A stretch of DNA of 64,000 bases, taken from assembly GCF_028890115.1 (NCBI RefSeq), contig NZ_JARCJD010000010.1:89333-153332 (forward strand), given 5' to 3'. The notes under the pieces were generated by a model. The model had not been told where the DNA came from. It searched no databases and was given only the letters and a program-made list of their open reading frames with translations. Origin of the DNA: Phaeobacter sp. QD34_24 (lineage in GTDB: Bacteria; Pseudomonadota; Alphaproteobacteria; Rhodobacterales; Rhodobacteraceae). Shown here piece by piece: positions 24,331 to 34,130 of the stretch (positions within the stretch are counted from its first letter, which is position 1; every line of letters starts with the position of its first letter). The position numbers and the translations under genes are program-made.

Positions 24331-25766
24331 CAGTTGGCTCCTTCTGTCTGGCCGGTTTTCAGGCTGGCGGCGATTTCTGTGATGACATCATAGGCCATCA
24401 TCACGTCACCCTCGGTGGTTTCGAACTGCCCCGCCTGGAAGCGGATCACCAGATCGCCATCGACGCGTGTCTGCGTAAGGTAGATCCGCCCATCATCATT
24501 GATCGCATTCACCAGCGCGAGGTTCAGCGCGTCCAGATCCGTGGCGCCTGCGGGCGCATAGCGGAAGGTCCAGAGCGACCACATCGGCGGGGTCACGATC
24601 TCAAAATTCGGGGTCGCGGCGAGCTTGTCATGCAGCTGGTTTGACCAGTTGACATGGTTGCGCAGGCGGGTGCGCAGCCCTTCAAGGCCGTAGGTGCGGA
24701 TCAGGAACCAGATCTTCAGCGCGCGGAAGCGGCGGCCCAAGGGAACCGACCATTCGGAATAGTTGATGATGCCGTCCTTGCCGTGGGTCTTCAGATACTC
24801 GGGGCTGATCGCCAGCGTCTGCACTAGATCGTCGGGGTTCTTCAGGAAGTGGGCCGAGCAGTCGAACTGCGCACCCAGCCATTTGTGCGGATTGAAGACG
24901 ATGCTGTCGGCGCGCTCGATGCCGGGCCAGTAGTGGCGATACTCGGGGCATATCATCGCCGATCCCGCCCAGGCCGCATCCACATGGGTATAAAGCCCGT
25001 ATTTCACGGCCACATCCATCACCCGGTCCACGGGATCGGTGGCGCCGGTGCCGGTGCCGCCGACGCAGAGGATCACGCCCGCAGGCTGGAGGCCCGCCTC
25101 GATATCGGCCTTGATCGCGGTCTCTAGCGCCTCGGGGTCCATGCCGCGCCAATCGCCCTTGATCGGCACCCGCACCAGGTTCTGCTGGCCGATACCGGCA
25201 ACCCAGATGGCGCGGTCGATGGAGGTATGCACCTCGGAAGAGCAATAGACCCGCAGGGGCTTCTGGCTGAACAGACCGTCCTGATTGCCTTTCCAGTTCA
25301 GCGCCTTTTCCCGCATGGTCAGCACCGCGGCAAGGGTGGCTGAAGAGGCGCTGTCCTGAATGACGCCCTGAAACGGCTCGGGCAGGTCCAGCGCCTGGCG
25401 CAGCCAGTCCATCATCCGGGTTTCCATTTCGGTCGCCGCCGGAGAGGTCTGCCAGAGCATGCATTGCGGCGCGATGGCCGAGGTCAGGAACTCCGCCAGT
25501 ACGGAAGGTGCTGCGGCATTCGAGGTGAAATAGGCAAAGAAACGCGGGTGTTGCCAATGGGTGATGCCGGGCATCACGATCTCTTCGAAATCGGCAAAGA
25601 TCGCCTCCATGCCGGTCCCGGTCTCGGGTGGAGCGCTGGGCAGGGCGTTCAACACCTCGCCCGGTTCGGTGCGGGCGCGCACGGGGCGTTCGCCCACGGT
25701 CAGGTGATAGTCCTGCGCCCAGTCGGCGACCTTGCGGCCCCAGTCTGAGAATTCATCCCATTTCAT
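24330..25766 (-). CDS. PLP-dependent aromatic amino acid decarboxylase-like protein
   Basis: A 478-residue group II amino acid decarboxylase with a full PLP site: HVDAAWAG (261-268), and FNPHKWLGAQFDCS with the PLP lysine at Lys295. The N-terminus has the animal DDC/TDC-like segment THWQHPRFFAYFTSNAAAPSVLAEFL. Such enzymes turn L-DOPA, tyrosine, tryptophan or phenylalanine into amines. Inside a homoprotocatechuate operon the likely role is to feed dopamine or tyramine-type compounds towards 3,4-dihydroxyphenylacetate (inference; the amine oxidase and aldehyde dehydrogenase steps are not seen here). A large hairpin separates it from the dioxygenase gene upstream. Confidence 0.88.
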   Translation of the reverse strand: MKWDEFSDWGRKVADWAQDYHLTVGERPVRARTEPGEVLNALPSAPPETGTGMEAIFADFEEIVMPGITHWQHPRFFAYFTSNAAAPSVLAEFLTSAIAPQCMLWQTSPAATEMETRMMDWLRQALDLPEPFQGVIQDSASSATLAAVLTMREKALNWKGNQDGLFSQKPLRVYCSSEVHTSIDRAIWVAGIGQQNLVRVPIKGDWRGMDPEALETAIKADIEAGLQPAGVILCVGGTGTGATDPVDRVMDVAVKYGLYTHVDAAWAGSAMICPEYRHYWPGIERADSIVFNPHKWLGAQFDCSAHFLKNPDDLVQTLAISPEYLKTHGKDGIINYSEWSVPLGRRFRALKIWFLIRTYGLEGLRTRLRNHVNWSNQLHDKLAATPNFEIVTPPMWSLWTFRYAPAGATDLDALNLALVNAINDDGRIYLTQTRVDGDLVIRFQAGQFETTEGDVMMAYDVITEIAASLKTGQTEGAN

Positions 25767-25802
25767 GTTTCAATATCCTTCGTTCGGGCTTGTGCCCGGA
25801 CA

Positions 25803-25855
25803 GCGCCTGACCTTCCCCCCGGGAAGGCGCTTCTCGCCTCCCCAAGGTCAGGCGC
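25803..25855 (-). other. Large hairpin between hpa genes
   Basis: GCGCCTGACCTT (25803-25814) pairs perfectly with AAGGTCAGGCGC (25844-25855). The loop can form a further GC-rich stem (GGGAAGGCG with CGCCTCCCC). It occupies most of the 104-bp gap between the type I dioxygenase gene and the decarboxylase gene. There is no T-tract, so it is more likely an mRNA-processing or stability element than a terminator. Confidence 0.7.
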
Positions 25856-25870
25856 CGTCCTCATGTTGTG

Positions 25871-26851
25871 TCACGGTGCAATGATCGGCTGCGCGGTGAG
25901 CGCACTGGGCTGCGGCTCGACCCCTTCAAAGGTTGAGCCTTCCTCGAACCAGCTGCGCGGGGCTGCGGCGCCCCAAAGGGTCTGGCGTTGCGGATCGGTG
26001 AGCGACCATTTGATCGGCTCCAGATCCGGATCGCAGGTCTGGTAGTCCGAGCAGTAGATCTCGATCCGGTGCCCATCCGGGTCGCGCACATAAAGGAAAA
26101 ACGCATTGGAAATCCCGTGCCGTCCGGGGCCGCGCTCGATATTGTCCACGTAGCCGGTGGTGGACATCAGATCCAAGAGATCGATGATGTTGAGCGGGGT
26201 CGGCACCCAGAAGGCGGTGTGGTGCAGACGCGGACCCAGACCATTGGTAAAGGCCACATCATGCACGCCGCCCTTGCGGTGCATCCAGGCGGCCCAGACT
26301 TTGCCGCTGTCGTCATCTTCGGTGTATTCGGTGACGCGGAACCCGATCTCGTTATAGAAGGCGACGCTGGCGTCCACATCGGCCGAGAACATGTTGAAAT
26401 GGTCGATGCGGAGCGGTTTCACCCCGTTATAGAGCCTGTATTTCTGGTGGATCGGCTCCAGCCGCTCCATCTTGACGTAGAACTCCAGCGGGATGCCCCA
26501 GGGATCACGGGTGCGCAGGGTGCGCCCCATATGCGGGCGCTCGACCCATTCTACCGGCAGCCCCTTGGCGGCAAAGAAGTCGGCGGCCTTGTCGAGGTCG
26601 GGTTCGTCGAACAGCTTGAAGCCAAGGACCGCCACCGACGGCGCGTCTGCCTGCACCAGCACGATGCAATGATGGCCGCGTTCCTCCATCGCGCGCAGAT
26701 AGATGCGGGTCTCGTCCTCATGGGTGGCCTGCAGGCCGAGCGTGTCCACGTAAAAGGCGCGGCTGGCGGCAAGGTCCGTCACCGCATATTCCACATGACT
26801 GAGGCGGAGGATGTTGAAGGGCGGATAGAGTACGGGGGCGGGAACGGGCAT
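25871..26851 (-). CDS. 3,4-dihydroxyphenylacetate 2,3-dioxygenase, type I extradiol (VOC fold)
   Basis: A 326-residue enzyme from the ATG at 26851 (MPVPAPVLYPPFNILRLSHVEY). It has two tandem vicinal-oxygen-chelate domains. The Fe/Mn ligands in the second are His151, His210 and Glu264, matching the order and spacing known for Brevibacterium homoprotocatechuate 2,3-dioxygenase (His155, His214, Glu267). The C-terminal tail (SWFEEGSTFEGVE) is also of that type. It opens the ring of 3,4-dihydroxyphenylacetate to 5-carboxymethyl-2-hydroxymuconate semialdehyde. A second, unrelated enzyme for the same reaction is encoded immediately upstream. Confidence 0.93.
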   Translation of the reverse strand: MPVPAPVLYPPFNILRLSHVEYAVTDLAASRAFYVDTLGLQATHEDETRIYLRAMEERGHHCIVLVQADAPSVAVLGFKLFDEPDLDKAADFFAAKGLPVEWVERPHMGRTLRTRDPWGIPLEFYVKMERLEPIHQKYRLYNGVKPLRIDHFNMFSADVDASVAFYNEIGFRVTEYTEDDDSGKVWAAWMHRKGGVHDVAFTNGLGPRLHHTAFWVPTPLNIIDLLDLMSTTGYVDNIERGPGRHGISNAFFLYVRDPDGHRIEIYCSDYQTCDPDLEPIKWSLTDPQRQTLWGAAAPRSWFEEGSTFEGVEPQPSALTAQPIIAP

Positions 26852-26877
26852 TGGTGCCTCCTTGTTTGAACCGGTGC

Positions 26878-27729
26878 CTAGACCGGGAAAATCACGTTTG
26901 TCTGGCCGGTGCCGGAGCTGGGGAAATAGGGTGTCACCACCTCGCATTTGCCATCATAGGCATCCCATCCCAGCGCGCCATAAAGCATCGCCGTATCATG
27001 CATCGACCCTTCGCCGCAGCAGAACTGGGCATATTCGCTGAGCATTTTCAGGAAGGTGGCGTGATCGCCGTTCTTCCACATTTCCAGCACATGCAGGTCC
27101 ATCTGGCGGTTGAATTCGGAACTGATGGTGAAGGTGCCGTTGTTGGCGGCGTAATCCTTGTTGGCCCAGATCTTATGGGACAAGGATCCCGAGGCGACCA
27201 GCAGCACCTTGCTGTCCGAAGCCTCCACCGCGGCGCGGATCGCCTCGCCCACGATACGGCTTTCGTCATGGCCATGCACCGTGGCCCAGGCCGCGACAGA
27301 GACGACCTTCATATCGTGCTCGCGGCTCATGAAGCGCATCGGCACCAGGGTTCCGTATTCCAGTTCCAGACTGTCCAGATGATGCGCCAGCGTATAGGCG
27401 CCCCGGTCCGAGGCCTCCTTGGCAATGGCGTCGCCCAGTTCCGGGTTGCCGTCATAGCCGTAGGGCAGATCCTGGATGAACTGCGGGAACTCGTTCGAGG
27501 TGAACAGCCCCTCGAAACGTTTATTGGCGTTGATGTGAAAGCCCGCGTTGATCACCCAATGGGTGTCGCAGATCACCACGGTATCGGCACCCAGCGCCTT
27601 GGCCCGGCGGGCGATTTCACGGTGCCCGTCGATGGCGGGCTGGCGGGTGCCCTTGATGGGCCCCTCCTGCTCGGACATCAGCATGGTGGGCACGTGGGTC
27701 ATCTTGGCGGCGAGAACGATCTCTCCCAT
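26878..27729 (-). CDS. hpaD: 3,4-dihydroxyphenylacetate 2,3-dioxygenase, type III extradiol (LigB fold)
   Basis: A 283-residue enzyme from the ATG at 27729 (MGEIVLAAKMTHVPTMLMSE). It closely follows the E. coli HpaD pattern: THVP near residue 11-14, AIDGHREIARRAKALGADTVVICDTHWVINAGFHIN, LEYGTLVPMRFM, VASGSLSHK and a C-terminal GWDAYDGKCEVVTPYFPSSGTGQTNVIFP. The conserved His residues of LigB-type enzymes hold a single Fe(II). Reaction as for the neighbouring type I enzyme. The two genes are 26 bp apart on the same strand. Confidence 0.95.
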   Translation of the reverse strand: MGEIVLAAKMTHVPTMLMSEQEGPIKGTRQPAIDGHREIARRAKALGADTVVICDTHWVINAGFHINANKRFEGLFTSNEFPQFIQDLPYGYDGNPELGDAIAKEASDRGAYTLAHHLDSLELEYGTLVPMRFMSREHDMKVVSVAAWATVHGHDESRIVGEAIRAAVEASDSKVLLVASGSLSHKIWANKDYAANNGTFTISSEFNRQMDLHVLEMWKNGDHATFLKMLSEYAQFCCGEGSMHDTAMLYGALGWDAYDGKCEVVTPYFPSSGTGQTNVIFPV

Positions 27730-27775
27730 GTCTCTTTCCTCCCGAAAGGGTCTATTGCGCGTTTCCGAAAGGGGA

Positions 27776-29283
<1,508 letters not shown>

Positions 29284-29284
<1 letters not shown>

Positions 29285-29676
29285 CACTGCTCTGCCTTCT
29301 TCATGTGGTCGCGGATGGTGCCGCATTTGGGGGAAAGGTCGGGATCGATGTCGCGCATCTCAAACGACAGCGCGAGGGAGTGTGTCTGCATCGCGGGTTC
29401 CAGGTACCGCCGCGCGGCCTCGAAGATTTCAGCCGTGGCGCGCTTGCGGGTGTCCAGATCCCGGCCACCGCGCAGCCGCACGGCGATATCCACATATCCG
29501 TGCTGAGGATCTCCATCGGCAATCGAGACATGGGTGGCCGCAAAGGCGCGCACGCGGATGCCTGCCAGCGGCAGCACGCCGGTTTTGGCTGCCGCCACGC
29601 GCAAGACGTTGCACAGGCCCGCGATATCGGCATAGCCTTCGACATTCGGTGAGTAGTCCACCGTGATATGGGGCAT
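29284..29676 (-). CDS. hpaF: 5-carboxymethyl-2-hydroxymuconate delta-isomerase
   Basis: A 130-residue member of the tautomerase superfamily. Pro2, exposed after removal of Met1 (MPHITVDYS), is the expected catalytic base. It shares PLAGIRVRA, IADGDPQHGYVDIAVRLRGGRDLDTRKRA and SLALSFEMRDIDPDLSPK with characterised HpaF proteins. It converts the hydroxymuconate to 5-oxopent-3-ene-1,2,5-tricarboxylate. GAGGAGGAG precedes the start. It is the first gene of the operon, with a candidate HpaR operator just upstream. Confidence 0.95.
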
Positions 29677-29692
29677 CGGATGTGCTCCTCCT

Positions 29693-29718
29693 CATTTCAT
29701 TAACATGTGTACCAAATG
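29693..29718. promoter_or_regulatory. Candidate HpaR operator in the hpaF-hpaR gap
   Basis: An imperfect 26-bp palindrome with outer arms CATTT/AAATG and core ACATGT; 18 of 26 positions are symmetric. It lies 17 bp upstream of hpaF and 75 bp upstream of the divergent hpaR. Assignment to HpaR is by position. Confidence 0.5.
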
Positions 29719-29792
29719 AGGCGGCAGGCGTCAATACGCGGGGCTTGTGCATTCCAATTGCGTTTTATGCGTGTTTAAGGTGATAAACGCGC

Positions 29793-30227
29793 ATGACAAA
29801 ATCACTGCCATCCACCGACCGTTCACTGCCGATTGCCCTGTTGCGGGCGCGTGAACGTGTCATGGGTCCGATTCGAGCGCTCTTGACCGATGCCAACCTG
29901 ACCGAACAGCAATGGCGCGTGTTGCGCGTTGTGCAGGAAAGCGGGCCGACGGATCCGACCCAGATATCGGAAGAGGCCTGCCTTCTGTTGCCCAGCTTGA
30001 CCCGCATCCTGCAAAAGCTGGAAGAGAAAGAGCTGATCAGTCGCAGCCGGGATCAGGTCGACCGGCGCCGTCAGGTGGTGACGATCACCCCGGCAGGGGA
30101 AAAGATCATCGATGACAATATCGATGCCAGCATGGCGCTGGTCGAGCGGACTCGCCAGAAGATGGGCGAAGAGCGCTACGAGGCGCTGCTGGACCTGCTG
30201 AACGATCTGGACAGGATCGAACTTTAA
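29793..30227 (+). CDS. hpaR: MarR-family regulator of homoprotocatechuate degradation
   Basis: A 144-residue MarR protein: SLPIALLRARERVMGPIRALLTDANLTEQQWRVLRVVQESGPTDPTQISEEACLLLPSLTRILQKLEEKELISRSRDQVDRRRQVVTITPAGEKII. This includes the LTEQQWR and D-x-RRR wing typical of HpaR. HpaR represses the meta-cleavage operon and is released by pathway substrates such as homoprotocatechuate. It is divergent from hpaF, the usual arrangement. The stop codon overlaps that of the convergent glycerate kinase gene by a few bases. Confidence 0.94.
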   Translation: MTKSLPSTDRSLPIALLRARERVMGPIRALLTDANLTEQQWRVLRVVQESGPTDPTQISEEACLLLPSLTRILQKLEEKELISRSRDQVDRRRQVVTITPAGEKIIDDNIDASMALVERTRQKMGEERYEALLDLLNDLDRIEL

Positions 30228-31480
30228 TCCGGTTTGCGCAGGAAGACCTGCACATCGGCCACATTGGTGCCGGTGCCCCCGGTCATCACCAGGGCATCCG
30301 CAGCCTTCAGGGCGGCGTAGCTGTCGTTATTGGCCAGTAGCGCCTCGGGATCCTGCCCGGCGTCGCTGATTGCGGCCCAGGTTTCAGGGGAGACGATTCC
30401 GCCTGCCGCATCGGTCGGGCCATCGCGCCCGTCGGTGCCACCCGACAGGAAGACCCAATCCCCGGTCAGGCGCTCAGTGCCAAGCTGTGCCACCCGCAAG
30501 GCCAATTCCTGATTGCGCCCGCCAAGGCCAGTGCCGGTCAGCCGCACGGTGGTTTCGCCGCCAAAGATCAGCGCCACGGGTCGATCCGACGGGGCCTTGT
30601 GTGCGGCCCCGATCACCGCTTGGGCGGCCTCTGCCACATCGCCGGTCAGGTGGTCGCTGACAATCTGCGCTTCCCATTCAGCTGCGGCCTCTGTCATGGC
30701 GGCAAGGCTGTGGCGGTTCGACCCGATCAGGATGTTCTGCGCCTTTGGCAGGCGGACTTCGCTATCCGGAGCAGAGAGATGCGCCTTGACCGCCTCGGGG
30801 GCTGTCTCCCAGATCCGTGCCCGCTGCATCACCGCGCGGGCCTCGGCGCGGGTGCCGATGGGGGAGACCGTGGGCCCCGAGGCGATGGCTCGCAGGTCGT
30901 CGCCGATCACATCAGACAACAGATAGGCGGTGACCGGTGCCGGTGCTGCATGGCGCAACAGCCCGCCACCCTTCAGATCCGACAGCTGCTGGCGGATCAG
31001 GTTCATCTCGTTGATTTCAAGCCCCGAGGCCAGCAGTAGCCGCCCCACCTCGGCCTTGTCCTCTAGTGTCAGCCCCGATGCAGGCGCGACCATCAGCGCC
31101 GATCCCCCACCCGAGATCAGCGCGATCACCCGGTCCTGCGCTGTGGCGCCCGCCAGGAAGTCGACCACGGCCCGTCCGGCGGCGGCGCTGGCCTCGTCCG
31201 GGACGGGATGGCTGCCTGCGATCACCTGCGCTCCGGGAAGGGTGCAGAGGTTTTCCGGGTTGGTCACCACAAGGGCCGCGCGCGGCTCGGGGATCTGAGC
31301 CAAGGCTTCGCGCATCATCGGGATGGCGGCCTTGCCCACCGCAAGGATCAGGCTGCGGCCGCCTTCGGGCAGGGGCGCAAGGGGCGCCTCGGCAAGCTGA
31401 CGGCGCAGCGCAAGGGCTGGATCTGCGCGCTCCACGGCGGCGGCAAACAGCGCAAGCGCGGTTTTGCGAAGGTCACTCAT
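30224..31480 (-). CDS. Glycerate 2-kinase (MOFRL/GckA-TtuD family)
   Basis: A 418-residue enzyme from the ATG at 31480 (MSDLRKTALALFAAAVERADPALAL). It has the N-terminal DUF4147 domain with GKAAIPMMREAL and ALISGGGSALMVAPA, and the C-terminal MOFRL domain with GGETTVRLTGTGLGGRNQELALRVA and LSGGTDGRDGPTDAAGGIV. It phosphorylates D-glycerate, feeding glyoxylate, serine or tartrate-derived carbon to glycolysis. It has no link in sequence to the hpa genes; it merely ends against hpaR. The upstream frame has no better start. Confidence 0.93.
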   Translation of the reverse strand: MSDLRKTALALFAAAVERADPALALRRQLAEAPLAPLPEGGRSLILAVGKAAIPMMREALAQIPEPRAALVVTNPENLCTLPGAQVIAGSHPVPDEASAAAGRAVVDFLAGATAQDRVIALISGGGSALMVAPASGLTLEDKAEVGRLLLASGLEINEMNLIRQQLSDLKGGGLLRHAAPAPVTAYLLSDVIGDDLRAIASGPTVSPIGTRAEARAVMQRARIWETAPEAVKAHLSAPDSEVRLPKAQNILIGSNRHSLAAMTEAAAEWEAQIVSDHLTGDVAEAAQAVIGAAHKAPSDRPVALIFGGETTVRLTGTGLGGRNQELALRVAQLGTERLTGDWVFLSGGTDGRDGPTDAAGGIVSPETWAAISDAGQDPEALLANNDSYAALKAADALVMTGGTGTNVADVQVFLRKPD

Positions 31481-31573
31481 GTCTCTTTCCCCCGGCTGGC
31501 AGCGTGACCCGATCAATGCCGGGATGTTATCGCTAAACTTGGTGGGTCTTCTGCCTGAAAGACGCGGGCAAGG

Positions 31574-33121
31574 TCAACCGCCGGGGCGGGGGCGGAGATA
31601 CCTTTGCGGTCCTCCGGTGGTGATCTGATCCAGCGACAGGGTGTGATCGGCGTTCTTCATCCGGTGGCGCAGCATGGTGCGTGTGAGGCGGGCAAGATCT
31701 GCCTGCAGGGCGGGATCACCGGCCACATTCGCCATCTCCCCGGCACCGTGATGATCGAACAGCAGGGGCGGCAGGTTGGCGGCGAATTCCACCAGGGTGA
31801 AGCGATCATCGCGCAGGATCGCGAGCGAGGAATTCGACAGATCAAGGCCAGGCATATCGCCCGGCGCATCGGGCTGGGCGAAATCGAGTTCGGAATAGGC
31901 ATGGCTGCGCCAGCCATCAGGTGTTTCGCCGCGCAACAGCGGCAGCAGCGAGGCGCCGTCCATCGCATTGGGGATCTCCTGCCCGACCCAGTCCAGAATG
32001 GTGGGGGTAAGATCAATGGATTCGGTGAAGGCATCGACCTGGGATCCGGCGCGTGCGGCGTTGCCAGGCAGGCGGATCATCAGCGGCGTGCGATAGGCCG
32101 CATCATAGACCGAGAACTTGCCCCAGCTGTGCCGGTCGCCCAGCATCTCGCCGTGGTCGGCGCTGATGATGACGAGCGTGTCGTCCTCCTGGCCGCTGTC
32201 CTTCAGGAACTGAAGAACACGTCCGATGTGGGTATCGATCTCAGATACAAGGCCCAGATAGATCGCGCGCAGGCTCTGGACCACGTCGTCGCTGGCCTCC
32301 AGATCCGGGAAGCCCATCACGGTAGAGGCGGGCGTGACCGCGTCCATCATCGGGCCAAAGAACGGGTGCATTGCGCGTTCGGCCTGCGGCTGCTCCAGGC
32401 GGCTGGGCAAGGGCAGGGCGGCGGGATCATACATATCGTTATAGGGCGCAGGCGCCACCAGCGGCGGATGCGGGCGAATATAGGTGAGATGGGCAAACCA
32501 GCTTTGATCGGCGTAGGCGGGCATGGTGGCCAGGAACCGATCAGTCAGGAAGGCGGTGTCGCTGTCCTCGGCCCGGTAGGGGGCAGGATCGTTGAGGCGG
32601 GCGGGGCCGCCGGTGGGAGAGACCGGCCTGTAGAGATCCCAGTAGTCCTCGAAGGCATAGCCCTTGCTCATCAGGTACGAGCGCCACGGGTAGGACATCT
32701 CCAGCCGCATCTCCAGCATCTCGTGGAAATCGGCCATGTGGTATTCATAGGTCTGCACCGCCGGATCATTGGGGTGGTGCACGCGCGGATCTCGGGAGGT
32801 GTCGGTATAGCCGAACAGCATCGGCAGGTAGCCGCATTTGCGCATCTCGCCCGCCAGGGTCGGGGCATCATGGCGCAGGGGCGTGCCATTGCGCACCGAT
32901 CGGTGGTTCATCGCATATTGCCCGGTCAGGATCGAGGCGCGCGAGGGCCCGCAGGGGTTCACCACCGTGTAATTGCGGTCAAACGTTACGGCGGTTTCCA
33001 TGAAGCGGCGCAGGTTGGGCAGCTCCACATGCGCCGCCAGCGCGCCGCTCAGGCAATCGGCTCTCAACTGATCGATGAGGATGAACAGAACGTTCTTGCG
33101 GGGGCGGGGGGATGAGGCCAT
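31574..33121 (-). CDS. Sulfatase-fold phosphonate monoester hydrolase / phosphodiesterase
   Basis: A 515-residue alkaline-phosphatase-superfamily enzyme from the ATG at 33121 (MASSPRPRKNVLFILIDQLRADC); the frame is open upstream but that part overlaps the intergenic control region. Asp17 begins the metal site. The Cys57 in NPCGPSRAS is the residue converted to formylglycine. Cys57 and the surrounding GPSRASILTGQYAMNHRSVRNGTPL match Rhizobium PMH enzymes better than ordinary aryl sulfatases. ISADHGEMLGDRHSWGK completes the metal site. There is no signal peptide, so it is cytoplasmic, like PMH. Divergent from a DeoR gene followed by a Na/Pi cotransporter, a setting that suggests phosphate acquisition from esters (inference). 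Confidence 0.87.
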   Translation of the reverse strand: MASSPRPRKNVLFILIDQLRADCLSGALAAHVELPNLRRFMETAVTFDRNYTVVNPCGPSRASILTGQYAMNHRSVRNGTPLRHDAPTLAGEMRKCGYLPMLFGYTDTSRDPRVHHPNDPAVQTYEYHMADFHEMLEMRLEMSYPWRSYLMSKGYAFEDYWDLYRPVSPTGGPARLNDPAPYRAEDSDTAFLTDRFLATMPAYADQSWFAHLTYIRPHPPLVAPAPYNDMYDPAALPLPSRLEQPQAERAMHPFFGPMMDAVTPASTVMGFPDLEASDDVVQSLRAIYLGLVSEIDTHIGRVLQFLKDSGQEDDTLVIISADHGEMLGDRHSWGKFSVYDAAYRTPLMIRLPGNAARAGSQVDAFTESIDLTPTILDWVGQEIPNAMDGASLLPLLRGETPDGWRSHAYSELDFAQPDAPGDMPGLDLSNSSLAILRDDRFTLVEFAANLPPLLFDHHGAGEMANVAGDPALQADLARLTRTMLRHRMKNADHTLSLDQITTGGPQRYLRPRPGG

Positions 33122-33191
33122 GGCGCGTCTCGTTTTGACTGTCTGTCGCCAGATAATCTTGCCGCGTCGGCTTTGGGAAGGGTTTTCTCGA

Positions 33192-33248
33192 CCACACAAT
33201 CCTGTGAGATGTGACCGGTTATCTGTGGGTTTTTGTGGAATTGTGTGG
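33192..33248. promoter_or_regulatory. Candidate DeoR-type operator cluster
   Basis: CCACACAAT (33192-33200) is inversely repeated as ATTGTGTGG (33240-33248). TGTGG occurs three times at exact 10-bp spacing, at 33224, 33234 and 33244. TGTGA occurs at 33203 and 33210. The cluster lies between the divergent PMH and DeoR genes. Confidence 0.5.
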
Positions 33249-33320
33249 AGTATTCTCCCATATTGAAGCATCAAACCCGTTTGCTTGCCCTGTCGAGTTG
33301 TCCTGTCGAGGTCGAATTCC

Positions 33321-34118
33321 GTGTCGTCCACTCCCCGATTGTCCCGCCGCGAAGGTGAGCTTGTCGAAGCCCTGCAACGCCTTGGCGGATCGGGGCGCAG
33401 CGCCGAATTGGCGCGGGTGCTGGATGTCTCCGAGGAGACGGTGCGCCGCACGGTCAAATCCCTGGCCAAGGCGGGGCTGGTCGAGCGCGTGCATGGCGGT
33501 GCTCATCTGACCGGCGGCCAGGCGGGGCAGAGCTTCTTTCGCCGCATTGGGGAAAACCGGGCAGAAAAGCAGCGCATCGCGCAGGCGGCGATCGGTCGGA
33601 TCAGGGATGGCATGACGGTCTTTCTGGACGTCGGCTCCACCACTGCCTTTGTGGCAGAGGCGCTGCGGCAAAGGCGGGACCTGACGGTGGTGACCAATTC
33701 CATCGGCGTGGCGCAGACACTGGCAAGCCACAATGGCAACCGGGTGCATCTCCTGGGCGGGGAAATGCAGAGCGACGAGCGCGGAACCTTCGGCCCCGTG
33801 GCCGAACAGCAGGCGGGGCGGTTTGCCTTTGATGTGGCGGTGCTTTCTGCCGATGCGCTGTCGGCCAAACACGGGGTTCTCTACCACAGCGCGCCCGAGG
33901 CACATCTGGCTCGGGTGATCGCCGAGGGGGCCGAGGAGGTGCTGCTGGTGTCGACCCAGGGCAAGGTCGGCAGGACCGCCCCGCATCGCGGACCTGCGCC
34001 GCAGATGCTGGATCTGCTGCTGATCGATCAGCCCCCGGGCAAGAAGCTGGCAAAATCCCTGGCCGATTGGGGGGTCGCGACAGAGATCGCCCCTGAGGCA
34101 GATCAACAGACCCCATAA
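33321..34118 (+). CDS. DeoR/GlpR-family transcriptional repressor
   Basis: A 265-residue regulator. The start chosen is GTG at 33321, preceded by GAGG; a TTG further upstream (33285) is less likely. The N-terminal HTH (about residues 5-55) reads LSRREGELVEALQRLGGSGRSAELARVLDVSEETVRRTVKSLAKAGLVERVHGGA, the DeoR signature. The C-terminal sugar-phosphate-sensing domain contains GMTVFLDVGSTTAFVAEAL and NSIGVAQTLASHNGNRVHLLGGE. It probably responds to a phosphorylated metabolite and controls the divergent PMH gene and its own operon with the Na/Pi cotransporter 12 bp downstream. Confidence 0.92.
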   Translation: MSSTPRLSRREGELVEALQRLGGSGRSAELARVLDVSEETVRRTVKSLAKAGLVERVHGGAHLTGGQAGQSFFRRIGENRAEKQRIAQAAIGRIRDGMTVFLDVGSTTAFVAEALRQRRDLTVVTNSIGVAQTLASHNGNRVHLLGGEMQSDERGTFGPVAEQQAGRFAFDVAVLSADALSAKHGVLYHSAPEAHLARVIAEGAEEVLLVSTQGKVGRTAPHRGPAPQMLDLLLIDQPPGKKLAKSLADWGVATEIAPEADQQTP

Positions 34119-34130
34119 AGGAAGGCAGAG

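Noticed and set aside
31604..33115. A 503-codon plus-strand open frame opposite the PMH gene
   Set aside because: Same type of antisense shadow; composition does not resemble a folded protein.
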